Source of the DNA: Bacillota bacterium
Lineage (GTDB): Bacteria; Bacillota_A; Clostridia; DSM-8532
DNA: 29,551 bases
Reading direction: 5' to 3'
NCBI GenBank assembly: GCA_023424865.1
Contig: JAFADM010000376.1
Coordinates: 1 to 29,551 of the forward strand
In this document: in pieces, positions 22,440-29,551 of the stretch
How positions within the stretch are numbered: the first letter of the stretch is position 1
Layout: the number at the start of each line of letters is the position of its first letter
Program-made: the position numbers and the translations under genes
The notes under the pieces: generated by a model
The model's input: the letters and a program-made list of their open reading frames with translations, nothing else
Told to the model about the DNA's origin: nothing
Database searches by the model: none

Positions 22440-24047
22440 ATGTCGTCACTTCTCATAAAAAACGGTATGCTCTATGACGGTCTGGGCGGAGAAGGTTTTC
22501 CGGCTGATCTTTTTATCGTCGGCGATCGTATTAAGGGGATCGGGAAAATCGATGCCCAGGCGGATGAAATTATCGACGCAGGGGGAAAGGTGGTCTGCCC
22601 GGGCTTTGTGGACATTCACAGGCATTGCGACGCCAAATTCCTTCAAAACAACGATTTTGGAGATACTGAGCTGGCTCAGGGCATTACCACCGTTGTGGCG
22701 GGAAATTGCGGGATGTCCCTGACCCCATCCCCCAAGGACGCCGCCGGAGCAAAGGAAATGTATGATTTTATGGAGCCGGTGCTGGGCTCCGGAGCAAGAG
22801 CGCTGGCTCTTTCCTCTTATCCCGGTTACCTGGACAGGCTGGACAGGGCTTCTCTGCCCTTCAATACGGCCTCCATGATAGGTACGGGCTCGGTAAGAAT
22901 AACCGTCAAGGGATTTTCCGACACCCCCTTTGCCCCGGATGAGCTAAAGGCGGCGGAAAGGCTTGTGGAGGAAGCCCTTGAGGCGGGAGCGGCGGGCGTT
23001 TCCACAGGTATCATGTACCTGCCCGAATGCTACGGAACCGTGGGGGAATATGTGGGAATGCTGAAGCCCGCAGGCCGGATGAACAGGGTGGTTGCCTCCC
23101 ATATCCGGGGAGAAGGCGATTCCCTTGTTTCCAGTGTGAACGAAATTCTGGCTATTGGAGCCGGAGCGGGCTGCCCGGTGGAAATCAGCCATTTTAAAGC
23201 CTGCGGAATTGACAACTGGCGCAGATCCATCCACGAGGCGATAAACCTTATTGAAAAGGCCAGGAGTGAAGGACAGGATGTTACCTGCGACTTCTATCCC
23301 TACGAAGGAGGCTCCACGGCCCTGACCACCATGCTTCCGCCTGCCTTCCTGGCAGGAAGCCTTACCGCCGCGCTTAAGCGGCTTGGAACGCAGGAGGGGG
23401 TTGAAGCTTTCCGCCGGGCCAGCCGGCGCAGCTACACCGACTGGGATAATTATGGCGTAACCCTTGGCTGGGATCGTATTCTTATAAGCAGCGTTTTCCG
23501 GGAAAGAAACAGGAAGTTCTTAGGGCTAACCGTAGCGGAAGCCTCCCGCCGCTTTGGCTTTGAGGACGCGGAGGCCTGCGCAGCCTATCTTATGCACGAC
23601 GAGGAAGGGAAAACGGCCATCATTAATTTCAGTATGTGCCAGGACGATATTGACGCCGTTGCCCGTCTGCCTTATTCCATTATCATTTCGGACGCCATCT
23701 ACGCGGATACGGATACCCCCCATCCCCGGATGTACGGCGCTTTTCCCAAAATAATACGGCAGTATGTCAATGAGAGGGGTGTCCTGTCTTTGGGCCAGGC
23801 CATACGCAAAATGACGGCGCTTCCCGCCAAGCGCATGAAGCTTAAGGACCGGGGCGTCCTTGCCGTGGGAGCTTATGCCGACGTTATTATGTTTGATCCG
23901 GAGCGCTTTCGTGACAACGCCACCTTTACTGATCCGGCCCGGCTTTCGGAGGGCCTTTCACTTTCCGTCATCAACGGAAGGGTAGTCTGGCGGGACGGAA
24001 GACGGGAGGCCCGGGGAGCGGGCCGTAACCTCCGGATTTTCCCATAA
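22440..24047 (+). CDS. N-acyl-D-amino-acid deacylase (D-aminoacylase)
   Basis: 535 residues, the usual length of this amidohydrolase-superfamily group. Metal-binding motif VDIHRHCD (His60, His62), the family Cys in VVAGNCGMS (Cys90), then SHIRGEGDSL and ISHFKACGI provide further ligands. The expected late Asp lies in IIISDAIYADTDTPHPR. The C-terminal beta domain includes RGVLAVGAYADVIMFDPE. It releases D-amino acids from N-acyl forms. SD AGGAGG is 8 nt before the ATG and 13 nt after the preceding stop. It is the last gene of the operon, ended by the hairpin at 24051. The pairing with the upstream dehydratase-like enzyme suggests N-acyl-D-serine or related compounds as substrates. Confidence 0.88.
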   Translation: MSSLLIKNGMLYDGLGGEGFPADLFIVGDRIKGIGKIDAQADEIIDAGGKVVCPGFVDIHRHCDAKFLQNNDFGDTELAQGITTVVAGNCGMSLTPSPKDAAGAKEMYDFMEPVLGSGARALALSSYPGYLDRLDRASLPFNTASMIGTGSVRITVKGFSDTPFAPDELKAAERLVEEALEAGAAGVSTGIMYLPECYGTVGEYVGMLKPAGRMNRVVASHIRGEGDSLVSSVNEILAIGAGAGCPVEISHFKACGIDNWRRSIHEAINLIEKARSEGQDVTCDFYPYEGGSTALTTMLPPAFLAGSLTAALKRLGTQEGVEAFRRASRRSYTDWDNYGVTLGWDRILISSVFRERNRKFLGLTVAEASRRFGFEDAEACAAYLMHDEEGKTAIINFSMCQDDIDAVARLPYSIIISDAIYADTDTPHPRMYGAFPKIIRQYVNERGVLSLGQAIRKMTALPAKRMKLKDRGVLAVGAYADVIMFDPERFRDNATFTDPARLSEGLSLSVINGRVVWRDGRREARGAGRNLRIFP

Positions 24048-24050
24048 ACA

Positions 24051-24082
24051 GTCAAGGCCGCCACCCAGATGGTGGCCTTGAC
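24051..24082. terminator. Bidirectional terminator-like hairpin between convergent operons
   Basis: GTCAAGGCC-GCC-ACC pairs with GGTGGCCTTGAC (12 bp with a 3-nt bulge, 5-nt loop), starting 3 nt after the deacylase stop codon. T-runs on either side are short, so it may serve both directions. The ~80 bp between it and the ABC ATPase stop codon hold no gene I can support. Confidence 0.65.
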
Positions 24083-24161
24083 TTACCTATGCGGCAGGGC
24101 CGGTACTGGCTGCTGGAGCGGCACTGGCGGCGGCAGGGGGTATCGTCCGCACCGTCTCCTC

Positions 24162-24920
24162 CTATATGTCGATTTCCCTCATGCGCTCCAGTACCCGTTC
24201 TGTTCTTGTCTCCATATCCTTTCCGCTGAACTTATGCAGCGGCAGTTCAGAAACGATGTTGCCGTCTTTGGTGAAAAGCACCCTGTCGGCCCTGGCGGCG
24301 ACCTTTGCGTCGTGGGTCACAACAAGGATCGCGGTGCCCTCCTTGTTGATGTCCCCAAGCAGTCCCATGATTTCCTCCGCCGATTTTGAATTAAGCGCGC
24401 CGGTGGGTTCGTCGGCAAAGAGAATCTCCGGATCGTTTATCAGGGCGCGGCAGATACCGGCACGCTGGAGCTGCCCGCCCGAAACCTCCGTGGTATTCCT
24501 GTTATCAAGACCATCAATGCCTGTTTTCTTCATCAGGGCCTTGGCCTTTTGTATGAGCTTGACCGTGGCCTTTTTGCCGTCCCGCGTAGCCGGAAGGATG
24601 ATATTGTCCAAGAGGTTGAGGTTCTTTAGCATGGTGGGCTGTTGAAAGATGAAGCCCATCTTTGTCCGGCGTACATCCGCAAGCTCGTTTTCGCGGAGTT
24701 CCGACAGTTCGGTATCTCTAAACTTCACCGAGCCGCTTGTGATACCGTCCATGCCGGAAAGCGCGTACAGCAGCGTGGTTTTCCCTGATCCGGAAGGCCC
24801 CATCACGGCGACGAACTCGCCTCTTTTAATTTCCGCGCTCACTTCGTTCAGTGCCCTGGCCTGTTCCGCGCCGGTACCAAAGGTTTTCACTATGCTTTTT
24901 CCAGTAACGATGTTTTCCAT
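24162..24920 (-). CDS. ABC transporter ATP-binding protein (MacB/LolD-like)
   Basis: 252 residues, complete. Walker A GPSGSGKTT (~residues 41-49), Q-loop FIFQQP, signature VSGGQLQRAGI, Walker B ILFADEPTGAL and the switch His in VVTHDAKV are all intact. It belongs to the group that pairs with FtsX-type permeases in drug/peptide export or lipoprotein release. SD AAGGAGG lies 8 nt before the ATG. It follows the shortened permease by 3 bp and the TetR gene further upstream. With no full permease gene in this window, its partner is missing or encoded elsewhere. Confidence 0.88.
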   Translation of the reverse strand: MENIVTGKSIVKTFGTGAEQARALNEVSAEIKRGEFVAVMGPSGSGKTTLLYALSGMDGITSGSVKFRDTELSELRENELADVRRTKMGFIFQQPTMLKNLNLLDNIILPATRDGKKATVKLIQKAKALMKKTGIDGLDNRNTTEVSGGQLQRAGICRALINDPEILFADEPTGALNSKSAEEIMGLLGDINKEGTAILVVTHDAKVAARADRVLFTKDGNIVSELPLHKFSGKDMETRTERVLERMREIDI

Positions 24921-24923
24921 GCC

Positions 24924-25331
24924 CTACGCCTCCTTAATGTGTTCTGATATTGTCAATCGACGTATATCCGATACGCCGAGCACCGTGGCAATTATTACGC
25001 ACGCTGCAATCATGCCAAACGTCTGGCGCACATATTCGTCGGCAACCGCAACCGTGGCGAAGGGGAACTCCGCCTGATACCGTGACGCTGTTTGTGCTGT
25101 TGCCGTCTTGTCGCTCAGCTCTATTGGGATGGCCACCCGCATGAAATCCGCAACTTTTGCCTCAAACGCAGCCTTTGCCTCCTCCATCAAATGGTCTATC
25201 GCGCCGAATAGGTTTATTCCCAGCATGGCAGCAACCGAAATCAGTGCCACCGCCGCTGTGATAAAGGCAGCGATTAAGATTGCGATAAGCTTGCTTTTTT
25301 GTATGTCTTTTTTTATAAGATTACGGTACAT
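24924..25331 (-). pseudogene. Drastically shortened FtsX-type ABC permease (remnant or internal deletion)
   Basis: 135 residues in place of the several hundred expected. The N-terminus MYRNLIKKDIQKSKL and the first membrane helix (residues ~16-42) look like a normal FtsX/MacB-type permease. After ~60 polar residues a second helix (~107-123) runs into a basic tail ending HIKEA. This looks like the two ends of a permease joined in frame with most of the middle lost. The alternative is a genuine small two-helix partner protein. It sits between tetR and the intact ATPase gene, where a functional permease would be expected. Confidence in 'shortened' is fair; confidence in 'non-functional' is lower. 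Confidence 0.55.
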
Positions 25332-25351
25332 AGTGGCTCTGTCCCTTCCCT

Positions 25352-25990
25352 TTATTCAGGCAATCGCTCCATATCAAACATTCGGATGATAGGCTCAAAC
25401 GTGCCGTCCTTTGCGCCGAACAGCTTGTCCAGATTATATAGAAAGGCTTTAATTCTGACGAATTTGTCCTCTTCCGATAAACGCTCCATATAGTTGCTGT
25501 CAAAAACCGTATTGATATGGGCTTGTACCATTTCAACCGTTTCGTAAGGATAGGGAGTGTCAAACAGCCCTTCCCGGATACCGTCCTTGACAATTTCCAT
25601 TAGAATAGGGGGAATATCCCGCATCATTAAGTTTTCTACTTTCTGATGCATCAATGCATTTTGTGGTTTGTGCAGATCGTTATGAATGTCGGAAGTATCC
25701 GTGTCATGCATTGCCAGCAGGGTGCCAAACAACCGCTCCAATACCGGGATGCCTTTGTTCCCCGCAATTTTTTCAGCATTTGCCAGCAGGTTCGAGTGAT
25801 GTCGCTCAATGAGCGCGTCCATCACTTCCTCCTTTGATCTGAAATGATAGTATACCGTCCCCCTGGCAACGCCAACCTTTTCGATAATGTCGCTGATGGT
25901 GGTTTTATCAAAACCCTTTTGTGCAAACAACTCACCAGCCGCATCTAAAATTTCATTTTTTCGTATCTCGGCATCTTTAACAACTCGCAT
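25352..25990 (-). CDS. TetR/AcrR family transcriptional regulator
   Basis: 212 residues. The N-terminal HTH is classic: ILDAAGELFAQKGFDKTTIS, DIIEKVGVARGTVYYHFRSK (residues ~14-53). The C-terminal ligand domain is unassigned. The SD AGAGGGTG precedes the ATG at 25990. A near-consensus promoter and an inverted repeat overlapping the predicted transcription start lie immediately upstream, so autorepression is likely, with the downstream ABC genes in the same transcription unit (20-bp gap to the permease remnant). Confidence 0.88.
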   Translation of the reverse strand: MRVVKDAEIRKNEILDAAGELFAQKGFDKTTISDIIEKVGVARGTVYYHFRSKEEVMDALIERHHSNLLANAEKIAGNKGIPVLERLFGTLLAMHDTDTSDIHNDLHKPQNALMHQKVENLMMRDIPPILMEIVKDGIREGLFDTPYPYETVEMVQAHINTVFDSNYMERLSEEDKFVRIKAFLYNLDKLFGAKDGTFEPIIRMFDMERLPE

Positions 25991-26011
25991 AACACACCCT
26001 CTAGCAATAAT

Positions 26012-26028
26012 TGACTGAACGTCAGTCT
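26012..26028. promoter_or_regulatory. TetR-type operator
   Basis: GACTG (26013-26017) and CAGTC (26023-26027) around AACGT form an inverted repeat resembling TGACTGA/CGTCAGTC operators of TetR/AcrR-family genes. It overlaps the predicted transcription start of the tetR gene, a position suited to autorepression. Confidence 0.6.
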
Positions 26029-26037
26029 AATGCGTTT

Positions 26038-26066
26038 AGTATAACGTTGCATCTGCGTATTGTCAA
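26038..26066 (-). promoter_or_regulatory. tetR promoter
   Basis: On the minus strand, perfect TTGACA (26066-26061), exact 17-nt spacer and TATACT (26043-26038). This is one of the best sigma-A matches in the window, as expected for an operon held down by its own repressor. Confidence 0.75.
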
Positions 26067-26072
26067 CAAACC

Positions 26073-26116
26073 AAAAGAAATACGCGAAGTGCATCGACAC
26101 CTCGCGTATTTCTTTT
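26073..26116. terminator. Bidirectional intrinsic terminator after the sugar operon
   Basis: AAAAGAAATACGCGA (26073-26087) pairs with TCGCGTATTTCTTTT (26102-26116), extended by GTG/CAC after one mismatch, with a 6-nt loop. The A-rich and T-rich arms give a usable T-tract on either strand. It lies 110 nt beyond the stop of the minus-strand sugar operon and upstream of the tetR promoter, so it insulates the two units. Confidence 0.75.
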
Positions 26117-26225
26117 GTCCGTATTCAACTTGCCTTCCATAAATTGTCCCTATGATACCAGGGACTCAGGCCGGCTATGCTTTTTTCGTTATAAGGGCTT
26201 GAATGAGGGGCTTAAAAAGGGCGGC

Positions 26226-27104
26226 TCAGCCCTGCTCCAGCTCCCCAAGATAGCGGCGGATATTCTCAGCGCCAATGGCAATAGCCATTTCCGCATCCTC
26301 AATGCCCTCGAATTCAAGGGAGACATAGCCTGTAAAGCCGGATTGCTTAAGTGCGGACAGGCATGCCTTTACAGGTACTGCACCATGTCCGACAATAGCG
26401 CCTCTCAGGTAGGTTCCTCCCCGGGTTTTAAAGAAGCCCCGGCCGGGATTCGGGCCTGCGGCGGATTTGACATGAAAATCCTTGGCATGGGCATAGTAGG
26501 CCAGAGGCGCCACCCGGCTCACAGCCTGGTGAGGATCCTCATCGGCGCAAAGGAAATTGCCCATATCCACTAAGAGTCCGAAGTTGGGGTGATTTATCGC
26601 TCCTACCAGCTTTTCAACCCGGAGGCTGTCCTGGCAGTAAAAGCCGTGATTTTCAACCATGGTGCGGATACCCTTTTCTTGCGCATATTGGGTTACCTCA
26701 CGGCATGCCTCCGCCAGGACGGGCAGGGCAAGCTCGAAGGTGCGAAACCTTTTTGAACCCTGGGTGGCATCATGGCGCACGCTTTTTACACCCATGGTCT
26801 CCGCCGCGTCAATCATGGCTTTTACCCGGGTAATTTCCGCTTCCGTGTTCCCGTCGGATCCGTTTAGAAAATCCGCCCCAAAGCAGAAATTGGAGATGGG
26901 AAGCCCTACCCGTTCCGCTTCCTTCCGAAGCTTTTCAGCATAAGACAAGATGCTTGAGCCGTCATGAGGCTTAAGCTCCGCATATTCGATGGCGTCAAAG
27001 CCCATTTCCTTTGCTTTTTCAATGAGGGTCAGGGGGTTATAAAGCCTTTTGTTTACAAGACTTGAGAAGCTGTAGGAGCTGACGGCAACTTTAATACCTT
27101 CCAT
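26226..27104 (-). CDS. Sugar phosphate isomerase/epimerase-like TIM barrel protein
   Basis: 292 residues from the ATG at 27104; an in-frame ATG at 27128 is also possible and ribosome binding sites do not clearly decide. The xylose-isomerase-like barrel carries metal-ligand positions in TMVENHGFYCQD (Glu), GLLVDMGNFL (Asp), YAHAKDFHVKS (His) and YVSLEFEGIED (Glu). It is the last gene of a three-gene minus-strand operon with a Gfo/Idh/MocA dehydrogenase and a second barrel protein. That combination is typical of inositol or oxidised-sugar (3-keto) catabolism. The substrate is not predictable. Confidence 0.82.
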   Translation of the reverse strand: MEGIKVAVSSYSFSSLVNKRLYNPLTLIEKAKEMGFDAIEYAELKPHDGSSILSYAEKLRKEAERVGLPISNFCFGADFLNGSDGNTEAEITRVKAMIDAAETMGVKSVRHDATQGSKRFRTFELALPVLAEACREVTQYAQEKGIRTMVENHGFYCQDSLRVEKLVGAINHPNFGLLVDMGNFLCADEDPHQAVSRVAPLAYYAHAKDFHVKSAAGPNPGRGFFKTRGGTYLRGAIVGHGAVPVKACLSALKQSGFTGYVSLEFEGIEDAEMAIAIGAENIRRYLGELEQG

Positions 27105-27167
27105 TTTCCTGTTACCTTCCGGTTTCATATGAACCGGCCCTTCGTTATAATGGTGGACGCTTAAGGC

Positions 27168-28241
27168 TCAGAGGATAACCTCATGGCCTGTAGCTGCCGA
27201 TTGGTATATGGCATCCAGTATGCGCATGATGGCCACCCCATCCTCGGCGGGGGATTTGCAGGGGATATTGTCCAGAACACAGGAAACAAAATGGTCTATT
27301 TCGTTGGCAAACAGGCCTGAGAATTCAAGGGCTGTTTTGGCCTTTAAGGTGACGTCGGTCATGTAGCCCGCCGTTTCACTGTAAATTTCAAGCTCGGGAG
27401 AGAGGGAGGCTCCGCCCTTGGTTCCGAATAATTCAATACGGCCCTGATCCTGTTTAAGATTCAGACTGAAGCTGGCCTCCATATGGAGAACGGCACCGTT
27501 GTCAAAGCGTATTATAGCCGTTGCCAGATCCTCTACGTCACAAATATCCTTCCCCGTATTGTCGGCTGAAACGTAGCCCTTTGTGGTTTTAAGGTGCTTC
27601 CGGTCAAAAAGCTTCTGGAAGGTGGCGCCGTAGACGGAAACGGGTTTGGGGTTGCCCAGAAGGTAGCGGACGAGATCAATGACATGAACCCCTAAATCCA
27701 CCAAAGGCCCTCCGCCAGACCGGGATTTGTCGCCGAACCAGCCGCCGGGATTGCCGTTTCGCCTTAAATAGGTTGCCTTGGTGTAATAAAGCTCTCCGAA
27801 GAAGTCTTCACCGATAAAATCCTGCAAAATGGCACAGTCGTTGCCAAAACGTCTTACAAAGCCAATCATGAGAAGCTTGCCGTTTTTTTCGGCCGCTTTC
27901 TTCATCTCGATGGCCGCTTGGGCGCTTATGGACATAGGCTTTTCGCAAAGAACATGCTTGCCTGCATTGAGTGCGGCAATGGCGCAGGGGGCGTGGGCGC
28001 TGTTCCAGGTGCACACACTCACCGCGTCCAGCTCCTTAAGAGCCAGAAGCTCATTCATATCGGTAAAGGTTCGGGTGACTCCGTACTGGCTTGCCATGGC
28101 ATCCAGCCGTTCCTTGTTAATATCGCACAGTGCGTAAAGCTCTACTCTGGGATTCTTCTGATACGCGCGGATATGTTCATTGGAAATACTTCCCGTCCCA
28201 ATAACACCCACTTTAAGTTTTCTCTCCATGCTGCCGTTCAT
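27168..28241 (-). CDS. Gfo/Idh/MocA family NAD(P)-dependent sugar dehydrogenase
   Basis: 357 residues from the ATG at 28241, with GGGAGG 9 nt upstream; the frame extends to 28265 without a good SD. The N-terminal Rossmann motif is VGVIGTGSISNEHI, followed by the signature VLCEKPMSISAQAA (catalytic Lys of EKP) and the C-terminal motif GGGPLVDLGVHVIDLVRYLL. Family members oxidise sugars or inositols at a secondary alcohol. With the flanking isomerase-like proteins it probably forms a short oxidise-isomerise route for an unusual sugar. Confidence 0.87.
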   Translation of the reverse strand: MNGSMERKLKVGVIGTGSISNEHIRAYQKNPRVELYALCDINKERLDAMASQYGVTRTFTDMNELLALKELDAVSVCTWNSAHAPCAIAALNAGKHVLCEKPMSISAQAAIEMKKAAEKNGKLLMIGFVRRFGNDCAILQDFIGEDFFGELYYTKATYLRRNGNPGGWFGDKSRSGGGPLVDLGVHVIDLVRYLLGNPKPVSVYGATFQKLFDRKHLKTTKGYVSADNTGKDICDVEDLATAIIRFDNGAVLHMEASFSLNLKQDQGRIELFGTKGGASLSPELEIYSETAGYMTDVTLKAKTALEFSGLFANEIDHFVSCVLDNIPCKSPAEDGVAIMRILDAIYQSAATGHEVIL

Positions 28242-28368
28242 AGCCTGTTTCCTCCCTTGTGGCATTCCTCTTCCGGAAACTGCCCTATTTCATATAAAAT
28301 ACCGGTTCTTCACTGAAGTGGGTAAAACCCTCTGGAATACCGGATTTAATTCGTTTCTTATGACCGCA

Positions 28369-29211
28369 TCAGCCCATGTGGGATTTAAGAAAATCCACGG
28401 CAAGGGCAATGTCGGCCTCAGGATTGTCGCCTACTTCCCTTTCAATGGTTAAAAAGCCGTTATAGCCAATAGCCTCAAGGGCGTTTAAGTAAGCGGGAAA
28501 ATCCACCTTGCCCTGTCCCAGGGGAACCTCTTTAAAGGAGTGGCCGGTTTTTAGTTCCTCCTCGATAACTCTGTAAACCACCTCAGGGTCTTTGTAGAAC
28601 AGACGGACACCGTCCTTGGCGTGGGTGTGTACGATATAGTCCTTTAAGGTGTAGACGGCCTTAACCGGGTCGTCTCCGGTAACCATGACGAAATTGGCAG
28701 GATCCAGATTCACTGCCACACCTTTTGAATGAAGGGAATCCAGAAAGCCTTTAAGGACTTCGGCGGTTTCCGGCCCCGTCTCTACAGCAAAATGGGCGTT
28801 GAGGCTGTCGGCATACTGGCTTAAAGCAAAGCAGGCTTCCTGCATGATTTTATAGCGATCATGGCTGGGATCCCCGGGAATGACACCGATATGGGTGGTA
28901 ACAACGTCTGTTTCCAAATCCTTGGCCAAGTCTAGAATTCGTTTGGAGCGTTCTATGAGCTGGGGGTTTTTGTCCCCGTGACCGAAGCCCTGGCCCAGAT
29001 CACCGCAGAGGGCTGAAAAAACAAGCCCGTGGGACTTAGCCATATTGAGAAGCTCACGCCTCTTTGGGCCACTGAGGTTTTCAGGGGCGTACGCGCCCGA
29101 TGTGGCATACATCTGGAAACCGGCCGCCCCCAGCTTAGCAGCCTTTTCCATGGCCTGGGGGGCATCTATACGGAAGGAATCAAGCAGAACTCCGATGGGG
29201 AATGTTTTCAT
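28369..29211 (-). CDS. Sugar phosphate isomerase/epimerase-like TIM barrel protein
   Basis: 280 residues from the ATG at 29211, with AAAGGTGG 8 nt upstream (an ATG at 29223 lacks this). The barrel shows [23 protein letters not shown] (Glu), [11 protein letters not shown] (Asp), [11 protein letters not shown] (His) and [10 protein letters not shown] (Glu), the metal-ligand pattern of xylose-isomerase-like enzymes. It is clearly different in sequence from the barrel at 26226, so two sequential steps or a two-substrate pathway are more likely than recent duplication. It is the first gene of the operon. Confidence 0.83.
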   Translation of the reverse strand: MKTFPIGVLLDSFRIDAPQAMEKAAKLGAAGFQMYATSGAYAPENLSGPKRRELLNMAKSHGLVFSALCGDLGQGFGHGDKNPQLIERSKRILDLAKDLETDVVTTHIGVIPGDPSHDRYKIMQEACFALSQYADSLNAHFAVETGPETAEVLKGFLDSLHSKGVAVNLDPANFVMVTGDDPVKAVYTLKDYIVHTHAKDGVRLFYKDPEVVYRVIEEELKTGHSFKEVPLGQGKVDFPAYLNALEAIGYNGFLTIEREVGDNPEADIALAVDFLKSHMG

Positions 29212-29336
29212 GTAAGCGACCACCTTTCATCGTTGAATCGGCTGCAAAACACTAAAGCGCAGGGGATTTCCGCAGGCGGATGAACAAGTATGCCCAACCC
29301 TTTCCTTTTGCAGCGGAAACATGGTTTTTCGATAAA

Positions 29337-29365
29337 ATCATAGTATGCGGAGGGTTTTTAGTAAA
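29337..29365 (-). promoter_or_regulatory. Promoter of the sugar isomerase/dehydrogenase operon
   Basis: On the minus strand, TTTACT (29365-29360), 17-nt spacer, TATGAT (29342-29337). It leaves an untranslated leader of ~120 nt before the ATG at 29211. An imperfect inverted repeat, AGCATATTG (29369-29377) and CAATATTGCT (29391-29400), lies just upstream and could bind an activator between the divergent promoters. Confidence 0.55.
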
Positions 29366-29444
29366 GAGAGCATATTGCGAAAAATTAACACAATATTGCT
29401 ATTTGGGGCTGAAATAATCTTTTTATGCCGGAAAGAAAATTGCT

Positions 29445-29473
29445 TTGATTTCTGCCGGGGAAGACGTTATTAT
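29445..29473 (+). promoter_or_regulatory. Promoter of the gene starting at 29512
   Basis: TTGATT (29445-29450), 17-nt spacer, TATTAT (29468-29473). The predicted start near 29480 is followed at once by the inverted repeat at 29483-29494. Confidence 0.55.
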
Positions 29474-29482
29474 ATTGTCTAG

Positions 29483-29494
29483 TGGTGTATACCA
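29483..29494. promoter_or_regulatory. GntR-like operator half-site pair
   Basis: TGGT-GTAT-ACCA: a 4-bp inverted repeat around a GTAT core, close to the T-N-G-T...A-C-N-A pattern of GntR-family operators. It overlaps the early transcribed region of the gene at 29512. This is a short site and a tentative assignment. Confidence 0.4.
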
Positions 29495-29511
29495 ATTTTA
29501 GGAGATAAAAT

Positions 29512-29551
29512 ATGGGAAATCGAGAAAGCAGTTTTCTTCCTGCCGAAAGAC
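29512..29551 (+). CDS. Start of an unidentified gene, truncated by the window end
   Basis: ATG at 29512, with AGGAG about 7 nt upstream and a promoter before it. Only 13 codons are visible (MGNRESSFLPAER), too few to assign. Position beside the divergent sugar operon and an operator-like palindrome would suit a regulator, but nothing in the residues proves it. Confidence 0.5.
   Translation, partial: MGNRESSFLPAER

Noticed and set aside
24083..24161. Possible 21-codon GTG-start peptide (Ala/Pro-rich) on the minus strand after the ABC ATPase, with AGGAGG before it
   Set aside because: Very low complexity, starts just after the ATPase stop codon and has no recognisable homology; could equally be non-coding spacer.
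24166..25077. Two long plus-strand open frames (159 and 142 codons)
   Set aside because: Antisense shadows of the ABC ATPase and permease remnant, Ser-rich and without motifs.
26146..26165. GTCCCT/AGGGAC inverted repeat downstream of the isomerase gene at 26226
   Set aside because: 6-bp stem with no T-run; the strong hairpin at 26073-26116 is a sufficient terminator.

Overview
The window looks like a chromosomal segment of an anaerobic, low-to-mid GC Bacillota (Clostridia-like) bacterium. The signs are strong GGAGG-type ribosome binding sites, several TTG starts, Fe-S oxidoreductases, an LplA/B/C-type sugar ABC importer, a CdaR/PucR-type regulator, a YfcC-type amino-acid transporter and a DUF438 protein. 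I see no rRNA, tRNA, CRISPR, phage or IS genes.

Layout. (1) 1-618 is the 3' end of a DUF438 (hemerythrin-like plus PAS) gene. (2) 631-11153 is an amino-acid (probably arginine/ornithine) utilisation island: YfcC transporter, membrane-anchored M20 peptidase, archaeal-type ornithine cyclodeaminase (TIGR00300 family, minus strand), CdaR/PucR regulator (minus strand), then a plus-strand operon of RocB-like M20 hydrolase, guanidino-modifying enzyme, HisC-like aminotransferase and D-2-hydroxyacid dehydrogenase. (3) 11251-14789 holds redox and regulatory genes: a QueG-like double 4Fe-4S protein, a CGNR zinc-finger regulator, an aldo/keto reductase with C-terminal 4Fe-4S motifs and a DauR/YheO-like regulator. 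(4) 15029-18654 (minus) is an oligosaccharide ABC importer, divergent from (5) 19027-24047, an operon of RidA, an intracellular GH29 fucosidase, a D-serine dehydratase/D-threonine aldolase-family enzyme and an N-acyl-D-amino-acid deacylase. (6) 24162-25990 (minus) is a TetR gene, a drastically shortened ABC permease and an ABC ATPase. (7) 26226-29211 (minus) is a sugar catabolic operon (two xylose-isomerase-like TIM barrels and a Gfo/Idh/MocA dehydrogenase), divergent from the start of a further gene at 29512.

The most interesting signal is a three-copy element of about 95 nt (716-811 plus, 4993-5085 minus, 21209-21304 plus). Every copy lies in sense orientation 25-53 nt upstream of the start codon of an amino-acid gene: the YfcC transporter, ornithine cyclodeaminase, and the D-serine dehydratase-like enzyme followed by D-aminoacylase. 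Sequence changes between copies largely preserve predicted base pairing, including one compensatory A-U to G-C change. Copy A also follows a good sigma-A-type promoter. I read it as a candidate cis-regulatory leader RNA (possible riboswitch) that links the arginine/ornithine island to the D-amino-acid operon 20 kb away. I do not recognise it as a known class.

A plausible working model, inferred from gene families and context: the YfcC carrier and M20 hydrolases bring in and release amino acids. The guanidino-modifying enzyme takes arginine towards ornithine, and the cyclodeaminase converts ornithine to proline. In the second operon, deacylase releases D-amino acids, the DSD-like enzyme dehydrates D-serine, and RidA removes the reactive 2-aminoacrylate.
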